Shown: positions 1 to 8,672 of the stretch, piece by piece | How positions within the stretch are numbered: the stretch's first letter is position 1 | Layout: each line of letters opens with the position of its first letter | Translations under genes and position numbers: made by a program | The notes under the pieces: model-generated | Seen by the model: the letters and a program-made list of their open reading frames with translations, nothing else | What the model was told of the DNA's origin: nothing | Databases searched by the model: none | Origin: CAYNHQ01 sp964397255 | GTDB taxonomy: Bacteria; Bdellovibrionota_G; JALEGL01; DATDPG01 | Direction: 5' to 3' | Assembly: GCA_964397255.1 (NCBI GenBank) | Contig: CAYNHQ010000003.1 | Coordinates: 229,665 to 293,664, forward strand | Length of the DNA: 64,000 nucleotides

Positions 1-1413
1 AAGAGGCGTGAGATACGTTTCCGACCCTCCTTCCAGAGGGGTCCAGAGTAGGAAATCGGCCTGAGCCGAGTCGATGAATTGCATAATTTTCGCCGTGCGA
101 TGCGATCGAGGGAATTCAAATGACCGGCGTTGCGAAAAAAGATATGTCCAGGAAGAAAGGTCGCCCACAAAAATTGCATCTTTCCGCGTCTTCGATTGAA
201 TTTCATCCAAGAGTTTTAGATAACTTTGTACTTCCGGCGGATAGTAGGGGTCGTTTCGTTCGCTCTTAATGATCTCGTAATTCTTGCCGGTATTCGCGGC
301 CATCACACCCACGCAGAGAATGAATAGAACCATTTTCTTTTTAGATTCCGGAAACCAATCGGCGAACCCATCCATTACTGGAAAAAACAAGACCGGTAAA
401 ATGGGAACGAGAAATCGTTCATCCTGACGCCAGGACCAAGCCAAAAGCACCAAAAAATAGATGAGAAAATAGACATCTGCGGATCGAATCCGCTTTCGGA
501 GAATGCGAACTTGTGACACGGCGAAAAAAAGAAGAGGAAAAAACCACACCCACAGAGCACGAAAGGTCACGACTCGTCCCGAGAAGAGATTCGCAAGGAG
601 ATATCCATAATAACGAATGTTCGAACCCACGCGGCTGATCCACTCCGCAGCGGTTTGAATTTGTTCATCCGAGCCGGGAGTTTTTCGTAGAAGGGTGTCG
701 AAATGGGTCCGATCGGCATCTATTAGAGATGGAGGAAGGTCGGCCATCGCCAGACGCGTCCGAACAAACCATCCACCGATTCCCAAAAGGATAAAAAGTG
801 CGGGCCATTGAAATTTTTTCCATGTCGTTACATTTCTCCGAAATAGAAAAAGATAGAGACCTAAAGCGGCAATGAGCACTAGGCCCGTCGGACGCAAAAG
901 AGCAGACCCGATCGCTGCGAGAGTGAACGTCCAACTCCACCGGTAGGATCGGGGTCCCTCCAATAGATTCTCAAAAGCCAGAAGCGCAAGCATCGATGAA
1001 AAAAAATAGGGGAGATCGCTTAGAATTCGTGTCGTTTCAAATAAAAAGGCGAAACTCATTCCCGTACATGCAATTACAGACAAACCGAAGGCGTGCGAAC
1101 GCTCGCGTCGAATGAATAGATAGGTCACCGCCAGAGCCGCGAGAGCAAAAATGATTTCCAGCCCTCGCATCACGAGAAAACAATTTCCGAAAAGGCCAAC
1201 CAGCGGTGATAAAATCAGAGGAAGCCCGGGATAGGAGTATGTCGCAGGGTATCCCTGATAGGTATACCGCCCCGTGGTCCAGAATTCACGTGCGATAGAA
1301 ATATAACTGGCGGCATCCGTGGAAGTTTGGAGATGGTTATTGATGGCAGTGAAGTAAATGACACCGAGACCAGCCAGTAAAAAGTAGAGTTCTCGATGTT
1401 CGGTTCGGGTCAT
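1..1413 (-). CDS. Polytopic membrane glycosyltransferase-like protein (GT-C/GT39 type), C-terminus cut by window edge
   Basis: An open frame runs leftward from an ATG at 1413 to base 1 without a stop, giving 471 codons with the C-terminus missing. The N-terminus has one membrane helix, then an acidic loop with a TDAASYISIAREF segment. This resembles the first periplasmic loop of GT39/ArnT-type glycosyltransferases, where an acidic residue binds the polyprenyl-phosphate sugar donor. About ten hydrophobic helices follow, then a soluble C-terminal part. The start overlaps the stop of the upstream deacetylase gene in an ATGA, so the two are translationally coupled. Its likely role is transfer of a sugar to an envelope glycan. 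The substrate cannot be read from sequence. Membrane topology is clear; family assignment is an inference from the loop and layout. Confidence 0.7.
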   Translation of the reverse strand, partial: MTRTEHRELYFLLAGLGVIYFTAINNHLQTSTDAASYISIAREFWTTGRYTYQGYPATYSYPGLPLILSPLVGLFGNCFLVMRGLEIIFALAALAVTYLFIRRERSHAFGLSVIACTGMSFAFLFETTRILSDLPYFFSSMLALLAFENLLEGPRSYRWSWTFTLAAIGSALLRPTGLVLIAALGLYLFLFRRNVTTWKKFQWPALFILLGIGGWFVRTRLAMADLPPSLIDADRTHFDTLLRKTPGSDEQIQTAAEWISRVGSNIRYYGYLLANLFSGRVVTFRALWVWFFPLLFFAVSQVRILRKRIRSADVYFLIYFLVLLAWSWRQDERFLVPILPVLFFPVMDGFADWFPESKKKMVLFILCVGVMAANTGKNYEIIKSERNDPYYPPEVQSYLKLLDEIQSKTRKDAIFVGDLSSWTYLFSQRRSFEFPRSHRTAKIMQFIDSAQADFLLWTPLEGGSETYLTPL

Positions 1414-2132
1414 AATTCTTCTTTCACACCCAGAAGTTCCGGTACGGTCACCCATGCGTAGCCTTTGGCGCGAATTCCTTCGATGATCGCGGGTAGAGCG
1501 TCCAATGTGCAATTTCCCGCGGGATCATGGAGGAGAATGATGGCACCACCGCGAGTTTGTCGGACCACATCATTGACGATTTGATCGCGATGTTCACTGG
1601 AACAAGGAGTTTCTCCTGTAAATCGCCAATCGGCCGGATCTACTGTCCAAAGTATGACTTTGAATCCCTTGCTCCCAAAAAGCATGATCTCCTCATCGGT
1701 GATGGATCCAAAAGGAGGACGCATTAACCGTGGACGGAATGAAAGGATGGAAGCGAAAAGTTCTTCTGCGGGCTCGATTTGTTCAGACCATGCGGTGCCC
1801 GCCGAAAGCAACGAAAGATCCACATGCGTGAGAGTGTGATTCCCAATGGCATGGCCCGAAAGACGAACTTTTTCCGCGATGTCGGGAAACTTCTGTGCTC
1901 TTTTGCCCACAAGAAAAAAGGTCGCCTTCACACCATATAATTCCAGCATGGTAAGAACCGAGCTTGTTTCGGGATCCGACGGCCCATCGTCAAACGTCAA
2001 GGCCACATGGGAGGTCTCGCGTGAGGCATGCGAATAAAAAATTCCCGGGAACTCCTCCTGAGGGTCACTTGAACAACCCAATATCAGAAACGACAGACTC
2101 ATTCCCAAATTAATCCTCTTGAACCATGGCAT
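1410..2132 (-). CDS. Polysaccharide deacetylase (NodB domain) lipoprotein
   Basis: 240-residue exported protein. A hydrophobic signal ends in a lipobox-like LILGC at about residue 20, so a lipoprotein is likely. All NodB homology motifs are visible: TFDDGPS (catalytic base and metal Asp), GNHTLTHVDL (metal His pair), RPPFGS, DPADW and ILLHD. Family members remove N-acetyl groups from peptidoglycan, chitin-type or other GlcNAc polymers outside the cytoplasmic membrane. It is the first gene of a leftward pair with the glycosyltransferase-like gene (ATGA overlap), which suggests both act on one envelope polysaccharide. It is divergent from the AmgK-MurU recycling genes, with 54 bases between starts. 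Confidence 0.9.
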   Translation of the reverse strand: MPWFKRINLGMSLSFLILGCSSDPQEEFPGIFYSHASRETSHVALTFDDGPSDPETSSVLTMLELYGVKATFFLVGKRAQKFPDIAEKVRLSGHAIGNHTLTHVDLSLLSAGTAWSEQIEPAEELFASILSFRPRLMRPPFGSITDEEIMLFGSKGFKVILWTVDPADWRFTGETPCSSEHRDQIVNDVVRQTRGGAIILLHDPAGNCTLDALPAIIEGIRAKGYAWVTVPELLGVKEEL

Positions 2133-2186
2133 CGACCGGATTCTGCATTACTTTCGAAAGAGTCGCCATTTGCGTAAGCTACCCGT

Positions 2187-3266
2187 GTGCCCGATCCGAT
2201 TCCCGAAAAATTGCTCGAGGCCCTTCCCGGCCTTCTTCCTTCTTTTGATCGAAATCGCCCCGATGTGTCCAAACTCGCTGGAGACGCCTCAAATCGCCAA
2301 TATTTCCGAGTGGCGGTAAAAGACACGTCTTATGTGGCTATGAAATTGGCCGATATCGGTCCAAATTCTTTAGCAGAAGAGATTACGAAAACCTCACGAA
2401 AGATTACCGAACTTCCTTTCCTGGACGTTGCACGATATCTGAAGAAACGTGGCGTTCAGGTTCCTTCGATCATGGGTTATGACGAACCGCGGGGAGTGAT
2501 CCTTTTAGAAGATTTTGGTGACCGCCTCCTCGTTGATGCTGCAGCTCAGGCCAACGAAAACGACCAAGAGGTGCTTTACAAGCGAGCCCTTACGGAACTC
2601 GAAAAAATCGCTTGGATTGATCCCCATGCACCCCGTGATTCGATTGCATTTGCTCGGTCGTTCGACCGCGAATTGTACCACTGGGAATTTGTTCACTTCG
2701 TGGAATATGGTGTCGACAAACGACTCAAGAAACCGCCGATGGGAGGGGAGCGAGATCAATTGATCGCCGCCTTAGATCGTTTGATTGACGAATACCTCTC
2801 CTGGGATCAGGTGTTTTGCCATCGCGATTATCACAGCCGTAATTTGATCGTCCTCGAAAATTCAGACCGATTCGGTGTCATTGATTTCCAGGACGCGCTT
2901 TTAGCTCCACTATTTTATGATCTCGCTTCTCTCTTACGAGATTCGTACATCACTCTGGGTAGTGCACTTTGCGACCGACTTGTCGAGGCCTATCGGCAGC
3001 AAATGAAGGGATATCATTTTCGTCTGACGGATTCCAAGGAAGCATTTCTCCGAGCTTTTGACATTATGGCTCTCCATCGAAATCTGAAAGCTGCGGGTCG
3101 ATTTTGCTATATCGATGAAGTGAAAAGGAACCCCCGATACCTAGCCGATGTTCCGCGCACGCTTACATATGTCGAGGAAACTCTCAAACGTCATTCCGAC
3201 CTTCGCGATTTACGCGAACGACTTCTTCCTCATCTGGCCGAAATCTCAGAGGCATGCCGCCAATAA
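2187..3266 (+). CDS. amgK: AmgK-type N-acetylmuramate/N-acetylglucosamine anomeric sugar kinase
   Basis: 359-residue phosphotransferase of the aminoglycoside-phosphotransferase fold. The catalytic loop is CHRDYHSRNLIV and the metal-binding segment GVIDFQDAL, both in the form typical of AmgK. AmgK phosphorylates the anomeric carbon of MurNAc or GlcNAc released during wall turnover, and MurU then makes the UDP-sugar. The next gene is MurU-like and overlaps by 13 bases, which supports the identification. The start is GTG; no clear Shine-Dalgarno precedes it, but TAAGCT lies 6 bases upstream (2175-2180) and could be a -10 element of a leaderless message. A more general choline/homoserine kinase-like role is the alternative if the pairing misleads. 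Confidence 0.82.
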   Translation: MPDPIPEKLLEALPGLLPSFDRNRPDVSKLAGDASNRQYFRVAVKDTSYVAMKLADIGPNSLAEEITKTSRKITELPFLDVARYLKKRGVQVPSIMGYDEPRGVILLEDFGDRLLVDAAAQANENDQEVLYKRALTELEKIAWIDPHAPRDSIAFARSFDRELYHWEFVHFVEYGVDKRLKKPPMGGERDQLIAALDRLIDEYLSWDQVFCHRDYHSRNLIVLENSDRFGVIDFQDALLAPLFYDLASLLRDSYITLGSALCDRLVEAYRQQMKGYHFRLTDSKEAFLRAFDIMALHRNLKAAGRFCYIDEVKRNPRYLADVPRTLTYVEETLKRHSDLRDLRERLLPHLAEISEACRQ

Positions 3267-3994
3267 CACAAGCCATGCTTTTGGCGGCAGGCCTTTCGAC
3301 GAGGATGAGGCCGCTGACCGATGACATTCCCAAGCCCCTCCTTCCCTTCTGGAATCATCGAATACTAGATTTGACTCTCACTTATCTTTCCTATTACGGC
3401 GTCAAATCGATCGCCGTGAATGTTCATCATGGACGTGATCAATTTCTTCCAGCACTTAAAGATATTCAAAACCTTCCCATCCGCCCATTTGATGAGAAAG
3501 TGATTCTTGGTACGGGCGGCGGAATTAAAAACATGCGCTCCTTTGTAAAAGGCGAGCATTTTCTTGTGACGAACTGCGATTTCTTAACTGACGTCGACCT
3601 TAAAAGCGCGATGAAATTTCATGAGGAGAAAAAGGCGGTAGCAACAATGGTCTTAATCGATCATCCCGATACAAAGAAATATGGTGCGATCGGAATTAAC
3701 AAGGACGGAAAAATCGTGGAATTTCCTTACGGAGAGAAATTGGAGAACGCCGCCGAGCGAGGAATTTTTTCAGGGATTCATTTTTTTCATCGATCGATAT
3801 TCACCTTCATGCCCAGTGCAAAGATTTTCGATATCAACAAAGATGTTTATACGAAACTCATCTCTGGCGGAGAGAAAGTTTACGGCTACCTTGCGAAAAA
3901 TGACTGGTATGATTTAGGCGAAATCGCCCTCTACGAAAAAGCTCAACTAGAACTTCGTCAAACCCCCTTTGAGTGGATGAAATCGCTTCGTTAG
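3254..3994 (+). CDS. murU: MurU-type nucleotidyltransferase (MurNAc-1-phosphate uridylyltransferase)
   Basis: 246 residues. The N-terminal signature LAAGLSTRMRPLTDDIPKPL is the nucleotide-binding loop of sugar-1-phosphate nucleotidyltransferases. LGTGGGIKN and TNCDFL (metal Asp) follow at about residues 80 and 105. With AmgK immediately upstream it should convert MurNAc-1-P to UDP-MurNAc, which bypasses de novo UDP-MurNAc synthesis (the fosfomycin-tolerance recycling route described in Pseudomonas). The protein is short, lacks a left-handed beta-helix domain, and so fits MurU rather than GlmU or GlgC. The ATG is inside amgK, indicating translational coupling. Confidence 0.82.
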   Translation: MPPITQAMLLAAGLSTRMRPLTDDIPKPLLPFWNHRILDLTLTYLSYYGVKSIAVNVHHGRDQFLPALKDIQNLPIRPFDEKVILGTGGGIKNMRSFVKGEHFLVTNCDFLTDVDLKSAMKFHEEKKAVATMVLIDHPDTKKYGAIGINKDGKIVEFPYGEKLENAAERGIFSGIHFFHRSIFTFMPSAKIFDINKDVYTKLISGGEKVYGYLAKNDWYDLGEIALYEKAQLELRQTPFEWMKSLR

Positions 3995-3996
3995 AC

Positions 3997-4224
3997 TTAG
4001 GTCAACAGCTTTGCGTCGGCAGGAGAGGAAATGTGTTGGCGCCGCTTCATCCGCAAAAAATTCTCCAAGGCGATCCTAGACGACATCCAGTGTCGCTTCC
4101 ATTCGAATCGCGCGGAGTGGGGATCATCTTGCGCTTGGGCCGCACCAATGGGGAAATCCAGAATTTGAATTAAGCTCAAGAATGCAAGAGAAGATATTCC
4201 CCGCTTCCAGATGGTAGCTGCCAT
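3997..4224 (-). CDS. Small putative exported protein, unrecognised
   Basis: 75 codons beginning with a plausible Sec signal (basic start, hydrophobic core, cleavage at AQA before QDD). A short basic mature part follows with no recognised domain. It converges on murU with a 2-base gap. A TTGACA hexamer at 4257-4262 and TAGTTG at 4233-4238 (18-base spacer) lie upstream, and an AAAGG stands just before the ATG. These support a real gene, but the product is too short and low in complexity to be sure. An opposite-strand frame at 3973-4173 looks less protein-like. Confidence 0.4.
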   Translation of the reverse strand: MAATIWKRGISSLAFLSLIQILDFPIGAAQAQDDPHSARFEWKRHWMSSRIALENFLRMKRRQHISSPADAKLLT

Positions 4225-4232
4225 AGGCCTTT

Positions 4233-4262
4233 CAACTACCAGAATTAGATGCGGCGTGTCAA
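4233..4262 (-). promoter_or_regulatory. Candidate sigma70 promoter for the small exported protein
   Basis: On the minus strand TTGACA (4262-4257) is followed after 18 bases by TAGTTG (4238-4233), and the ATG lies 8 bases further on. The -35 is a perfect consensus and the -10 is poor. Confidence 0.4.
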
Positions 4263-4269
4263 CGGCGCC

Positions 4270-4596
4270 TTAGCGGCCGAGAGCTTGGTCGACAAGCTTT
4301 TTGAGTTCGCCGTTGACGAAGAGTTCGCGCGTAATATCGGCACCACCAATGAATTTCCCATCGATAAATACTTGAGGGGTCGTGGGCCAATTTGAATATT
4401 GCGTGAGCACGGGGCGAATGGCCGGATCGGCCAAAATATCCATGGTTTCAAAAGGAACATTGAGGGCCTTGAAACACTCAATCGTCGCCGCCGAAAAACC
4501 GCAGCGCGGAGCTTCTTTGGTGCCTTTGGTAAACAGCATGATTTTGTTCGATTTCACTTTATCGTCGATTGTTTTTCGAATCATTTCAGTATCCAT
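4270..4596 (-). CDS. grxD: Monothiol CGFS glutaredoxin
   Basis: 108 residues, the full length of a Grx4-type glutaredoxin. The active site PRCGFS (about residues 30-36) has the single-cysteine CGFS motif. WPTTPQVFIDGKFIGG holds the TVP-like glutathione-binding loop and the GG turn, and the KGT segment upstream fits the family. CGFS glutaredoxins bind and hand over [2Fe-2S] clusters with glutathione rather than reducing disulfides. A GAGGTG Shine-Dalgarno stands 4 bases before the ATG. It follows the membrane-protein gene ending at 4600 only in location; no functional link is evident. Confidence 0.95.
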   Translation of the reverse strand: MDTEMIRKTIDDKVKSNKIMLFTKGTKEAPRCGFSAATIECFKALNVPFETMDILADPAIRPVLTQYSNWPTTPQVFIDGKFIGGADITRELFVNGELKKLVDQALGR

Positions 4597-4599
4597 AAA

Positions 4600-6276
4600 T
4601 CACCTCGCGTCTGACTTTAATAGAAGAACATACGTAGAGGAAGAAATTTTCGGGATAAACTCCGCGCACTTCGGTTTAAGTTCCTTCTCCCACTTTTCCT
4701 GGGTCGTCAAAATCGCATCATAAGGTTCGAAAGCCTCCAGAGCACGCTTGCAACCCACTTTTACCACTCCTTGCATCTGGCCCATTTTCGCAGAAAACCA
4801 AGGTGTATTTGCATAGTGAGAAATGGCCGTGCAGTGATGTGTACGCGATGGGATCAAGATATTTAGTCCAAACTCAATGTCTTCGGTTTCGAGAACAGGA
4901 ACAATGCGGAGTGGCTTCTCCATTTGATTGAGCCGCGTCAAAAAATCCGCGGAGGCCGCATCAAGGTAAATTGGTTGCGGCGAGGGCAGTCGCGGGGGAA
5001 GCAAACGACCGGCATTTCGATAAAATAGGAATGTGTCTGGCGTCTGAAGAAGCAACAGTGCCACGGAGCCGGTGATAAAAAGTTGCCGCCTTTTTGCATC
5101 CGCCAAACGATGAAAAATCTCCTCTCCGGCCAAAACGGTCACAATGACCGCGCACATATGAAAATAACCTCGAGAAAAGTGTAGAGGCTGAAGAGCGTGG
5201 TTTAAGAACCGATCATGAACTAGGAAAATGAGAATGACAAAAAAGGACGCTCCAAAAAAAATGACCGTTCGATTTCGCGCAAAAAACGAACGCGCCCTGG
5301 GATGAAGGAGCAGAAAAATAGGCACGAAAAAAACGAATCCCGTCATCGACAAAATACTGCTCAATTGAATCGAAAAGGGATGGGAGAAAAATTGTTCAAC
5401 CACGGAAGCATGCTCGGCACTCAATTTTGACAACCCAACATTGTATGCCAACCCTACTGCGGAGGTGGCCACCACTCCTGCGAGAAACCGAGTAGCATCC
5501 CGTTCTGAATCAAACTTGAAATACAGATTGAGAATGGCGACCGAAAAGAAAATGGTCGACCAGAGAAGCGCCGTGAATGGATGGGTCCACCACAGCATGA
5601 ACAAAATGAACACGGCCCAGGTGTAGCGACGGCGCAGATACGCGACAACCGCAGCGAAGGAAAGGAGATGATAAAAACTTTCTGTCGAAAGAAGAGGAAG
5701 GCGAGCAAGATGTGGAATCCAATAAAAGTAGCTTTGCTCCACGTAGAAGAACGCCGCGGAAAATTTTCCGAGCACATTTTCATAAATTTCCGGGAAACGA
5801 TGCGGGCTAAGAAAGTCGTAATACATCGAATAGATCCAGCTCACCCCCCCGGAAACGGCGAGCCCCCATGCTAAGAAAAAACGCGATATGACAGATGCCG
5901 TGATCGTTGCAATCAAGAGTCCGAGCAACAGCATGCTGGCAGACGCATAAAAGTACCGCTGTATATTATCGACTTCTTCTATCGGAAGCCCGGTAACGCG
6001 ACTCAGCGCCGCGAACAAATCCGTATAAAGATGCGTATAGATGGCTCGAGGCGGAGTCGCCCAGGCAAAAGCGTTCGAATTAACCAACCAATGACCTTCC
6101 TCGACCATTTTTCGGGCGTTGCCCTGATAAATTACATCGTCATAGGTGATGATTCCGCTCGGAATATAATTTGGCGGCGTACGTTGAATCCGGTCCATAT
6201 CAAGGTACAAAAGGCCCAAGAGCGGCAGACAAAGCGGCAACCACCAAGATTTTTGAACAACGGAACGGATCTTCAT
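4600..6276 (-). CDS. Polytopic membrane protein, possible GT-C-fold glycosyltransferase
   Basis: 558 residues with about ten hydrophobic helices. After TM1 lies a long loop with TYDDVIYQGNARKMVEEGHW, and the acidic pair followed by a Y-x-x-x-A pattern recalls the first extracytoplasmic loop of GT-C enzymes. The last ~130 residues are soluble. I do not recognise a named family. Its ATG overlaps the stop of the upstream FG-GAP gene (ATGA), so the two form a leftward operon and probably act together at the cell surface. Confidence 0.65.
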   Translation of the reverse strand: MKIRSVVQKSWWLPLCLPLLGLLYLDMDRIQRTPPNYIPSGIITYDDVIYQGNARKMVEEGHWLVNSNAFAWATPPRAIYTHLYTDLFAALSRVTGLPIEEVDNIQRYFYASASMLLLGLLIATITASVISRFFLAWGLAVSGGVSWIYSMYYDFLSPHRFPEIYENVLGKFSAAFFYVEQSYFYWIPHLARLPLLSTESFYHLLSFAAVVAYLRRRYTWAVFILFMLWWTHPFTALLWSTIFFSVAILNLYFKFDSERDATRFLAGVVATSAVGLAYNVGLSKLSAEHASVVEQFFSHPFSIQLSSILSMTGFVFFVPIFLLLHPRARSFFARNRTVIFFGASFFVILIFLVHDRFLNHALQPLHFSRGYFHMCAVIVTVLAGEEIFHRLADAKRRQLFITGSVALLLLQTPDTFLFYRNAGRLLPPRLPSPQPIYLDAASADFLTRLNQMEKPLRIVPVLETEDIEFGLNILIPSRTHHCTAISHYANTPWFSAKMGQMQGVVKVGCKRALEAFEPYDAILTTQEKWEKELKPKCAEFIPKISSSTYVLLLKSDAR

Positions 6277-7736
6277 TGAAGAAGATTGCCCTGATTGATG
6301 AGAAACAGAATCGTACGATTCCCCGAGGAACGAGAATCGTAAAGTACGATGTCGCTTCTCTTATCCCCATTGAGGTCTCCCACCGCCATGGAACGGGGCA
6401 CAGTGAGCGGGATGGTCGTTGTAGGATATTCGCCAAAGAAGTCGTGGTTTCCCTTTTTTTGTAAAAGAATCGAGACACCCCTGCGATCCGAGGAATAGGC
6501 CACATCGGGGAGGCCGTCTCCATTAAAATCTCCGTCCAAAGTGGGAAGGATTCCATCCAGTTCGGCATCCGAAAGATTGAACCGATATGAGATTTCACGT
6601 CGCAGGACGGGCTCATCCAAGTTCATTCCTTTTTCATTTCCTAGATAAAATGAAAACTGAATTTCAGCTGTCTTTCGAAGAAGTGCCCGAACAATCGCCC
6701 ATGCATTGAAATGCGATGAGGCCACCACTAAATCGGTGAATCCATCCCGGTTGAAATCACTCACGATCGCGCCCCCGGCACGATTCCCTTCTGGTTTGAG
6801 TGGAATCCCTTTCTCCGGAATTTCTCCAGTCGACGTAGTGAGATAGAGCATGGTCTCCGCCGTCAATGAAGTGGTGGCCCCGGTAAATTTATTGACGACA
6901 AAATCAGTCCTTCCATCATGATTCAAATCGGCGGGAACCGTTGCCGCGTATCCCTGGGCATCGTCCCGTTCTTCTTCCGTGAAACGTCGGAAATAATGAG
7001 TATGACCTGACGGAAAAATCGTCACTTCGTCCATCCACGGAAAGAAAAGAAGCGGCGGCCCTTTGGGATCGAGGCTCCCCACGATAGCCTCGGGAAGCCA
7101 CATCGTCCCGCGCACCCAAAACGGCAACTCAAGCGGGCGCTTGTGATCGCCGGAGTGATAATACGTGTGCGGAGAAATGAGAAGGTCATCCTTTTTTTGA
7201 AGTTTGTCTGCCGTAACATTCCACCGTGTGATTCCGCGGAAGGAAGGAACCAGTAGTTCGAGCTCTTTTTTTCCACTCTCCCCCGCGATGACAGGAGAAA
7301 AGAAAGTGACATCCCCAGCTTCCGGAGTAACAAAAGAAAAATCCATTTTCGAATGCCGTTTGGGATCCAAAGCCCAGCCTTCCTTGCCGCGAGTCCAGAT
7401 TTCCAACTGGGAGGCTCTCACTAAAATGAGAAGGGGCTCGCCTTCCCGCTGTGCGAAGCCGTAAAAAATGGCATCCAAAGGGAGTGGGATTTCTGCATCC
7501 CGATAGGGCTCACTTTTGACTCTCCATATGGATAGGTGGCTGCTCCAATTCGGGTAGGTGCCTACTCTTTCGAGGGCTACCACAGCATCCCCTTCAGCGA
7601 AAACCGAAACGAGCTCAAGATGACGTAGGCGCCCGTTAAGTTTAACTTCGAAAGTCTTAAAAGGTTCCGAAGATTCCCCCCGAGAAGCGAGCAGAAGGAG
7701 GAACAAGAAGAGATTCTTGAAAGGGCGATTGGTCAC
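6273..7736 (-). CDS. Exported FG-GAP/VCBS repeat protein (beta-propeller)
   Basis: The C-terminal half carries at least four calcium-binding DxNxDGxxD repeats (for example DLNHDGRTDFVV, DFNRDGFTDLVV, DFNGDGLPDVAY, DLNGDKRSDIVL), the hallmark of FG-GAP/VCBS propellers, which mediate adhesion or ligand binding outside the cell. I chose the GTG at 7736 because it directly precedes a clean signal peptide (basic start, then FLFLLLLASRG). The longer reading back to 7835 would add 33 basic residues and overlap the deoC coding start. It is coupled to the downstream polytopic membrane protein and transcribed divergently from deoC (36 bases between starts). Confidence 0.82.
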   Translation of the reverse strand: MTNRPFKNLFLFLLLLASRGESSEPFKTFEVKLNGRLRHLELVSVFAEGDAVVALERVGTYPNWSSHLSIWRVKSEPYRDAEIPLPLDAIFYGFAQREGEPLLILVRASQLEIWTRGKEGWALDPKRHSKMDFSFVTPEAGDVTFFSPVIAGESGKKELELLVPSFRGITRWNVTADKLQKKDDLLISPHTYYHSGDHKRPLELPFWVRGTMWLPEAIVGSLDPKGPPLLFFPWMDEVTIFPSGHTHYFRRFTEEERDDAQGYAATVPADLNHDGRTDFVVNKFTGATTSLTAETMLYLTTSTGEIPEKGIPLKPEGNRAGGAIVSDFNRDGFTDLVVASSHFNAWAIVRALLRKTAEIQFSFYLGNEKGMNLDEPVLRREISYRFNLSDAELDGILPTLDGDFNGDGLPDVAYSSDRRGVSILLQKKGNHDFFGEYPTTTIPLTVPRSMAVGDLNGDKRSDIVLYDSRSSGNRTILFLINQGNLLQ

Positions 7737-7772
7737 GTGATAAAGCCGGGAGACTAAGAGTGAGCGGGGATA

Positions 7773-8672
7773 ATGTCCAACGATCCAGACCTGATTGAAA
7801 CGATTACGGCGCGGGTAAAAGCGGCGCTGGCCCAAAAGTCGGCGCCGGAGCTCCCTCGAGGATACGTGGAAGGACAGGCCTGCAACGCGACAGCGGCGGA
7901 GTGTTCGGGCGACGGACTTTGCGCTTCACGCAAAGATCAAACGATCCGAAAAATGATCGGTTTGGGAGCCGTCCGATTCGGCGCAGGGGGTGGGATTGAA
8001 CGCCCCTCGCGGGATATCGCCCGACGGATCGATCATACCCTCTTAAAACCTGACGCTACACGCGAGGAGCTGGATAAGATTTGTGATGAGGCTCTTAAAT
8101 ACAACTTCGCTACGGTTTGTGTGAACTCCGTTAACCTCGCCTATGTCGCTAAGCGCCTGCGAGGAAGCGATGTAAAACCCATTGCGGTCGTCGGTTTTCC
8201 CCTTGGCGCGATGACGACAAGCGCGAAGGTCTATGAAACGGTGGAAGCCGTTCGAAACGGCGCGAAGGAGATTGACATGGTGATGAATGTCGGCGCGCTG
8301 AAATCGAAGGATTACCTGTGTGTATTGCAGGACATTCAAAAAGTGGTGGAAGCGACAAAGCCCCATAAAGTGAAAGTGATTCTTGAAACCTCGCTTCTCG
8401 ACGAAGATCAGAAGATCGCCGCATGTGTCATCGCCAAAGCGGCCGGGGCTGCGTTTGTAAAAACTTCCACTGGTTTTGGACCGGGCGGCGCGACCGTCGA
8501 TGACATCATGTTAATGCGGCGGGTAGTTGGTGAAGACATGGAAGTTAAAGCCAGCGGAGGAATTCGGGATCGAAAAACCGCGCTGGCCATGATTGACGCC
8601 GGAGCTGATCGAATCGGGGCTTCAGCCAGTGTAGCAATCATCCAGGGGAAACGTGGAGAGGGGACCTATTGA
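7773..8672 (+). CDS. deoC: Deoxyribose-phosphate aldolase with unusual N-terminal extension
   Basis: 299 residues. Class I aldolase splitting 2-deoxyribose-5-phosphate into acetaldehyde and glyceraldehyde-3-phosphate. The core starts near residue 84 (ARRIDHTLLKP). The Schiff-base lysine is K230 in FVKTSTGF, the second active-site lysine is in VKASGGIR, and VILET is also present. The first ~80 residues are extra: an amphipathic helix (about residues 5-20, hydrophobics at L7, I8, I11, V15, L19) followed by a linker with Cys37, Cys44 and Cys50 and a glycine-rich stretch. The helix resembles encapsulation peptides of bacterial microcompartment enzymes; that is inference. First gene of deoC-udp-punA-cdd. 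No strong ribosome site; GGGGA lies 2-3 bases before the ATG. Confidence 0.93.
   Translation: MSNDPDLIETITARVKAALAQKSAPELPRGYVEGQACNATAAECSGDGLCASRKDQTIRKMIGLGAVRFGAGGGIERPSRDIARRIDHTLLKPDATREELDKICDEALKYNFATVCVNSVNLAYVAKRLRGSDVKPIAVVGFPLGAMTTSAKVYETVEAVRNGAKEIDMVMNVGALKSKDYLCVLQDIQKVVEATKPHKVKVILETSLLDEDQKIAACVIAKAAGAAFVKTSTGFGPGGATVDDIMLMRRVVGEDMEVKASGGIRDRKTALAMIDAGADRIGASASVAIIQGKRGEGTY

Noticed and set aside
3973..4173. Plus-strand small ORF after murU
   Set aside because: No ribosome site and less protein-like than the opposite-strand frame, which has a signal peptide and a -35/-10 pair.
7736..7835. N-terminal extension of the FG-GAP protein back to 7835
   Set aside because: It is basic, not signal-like, and overlaps the deoC start; the GTG at 7736 directly precedes a good signal peptide.
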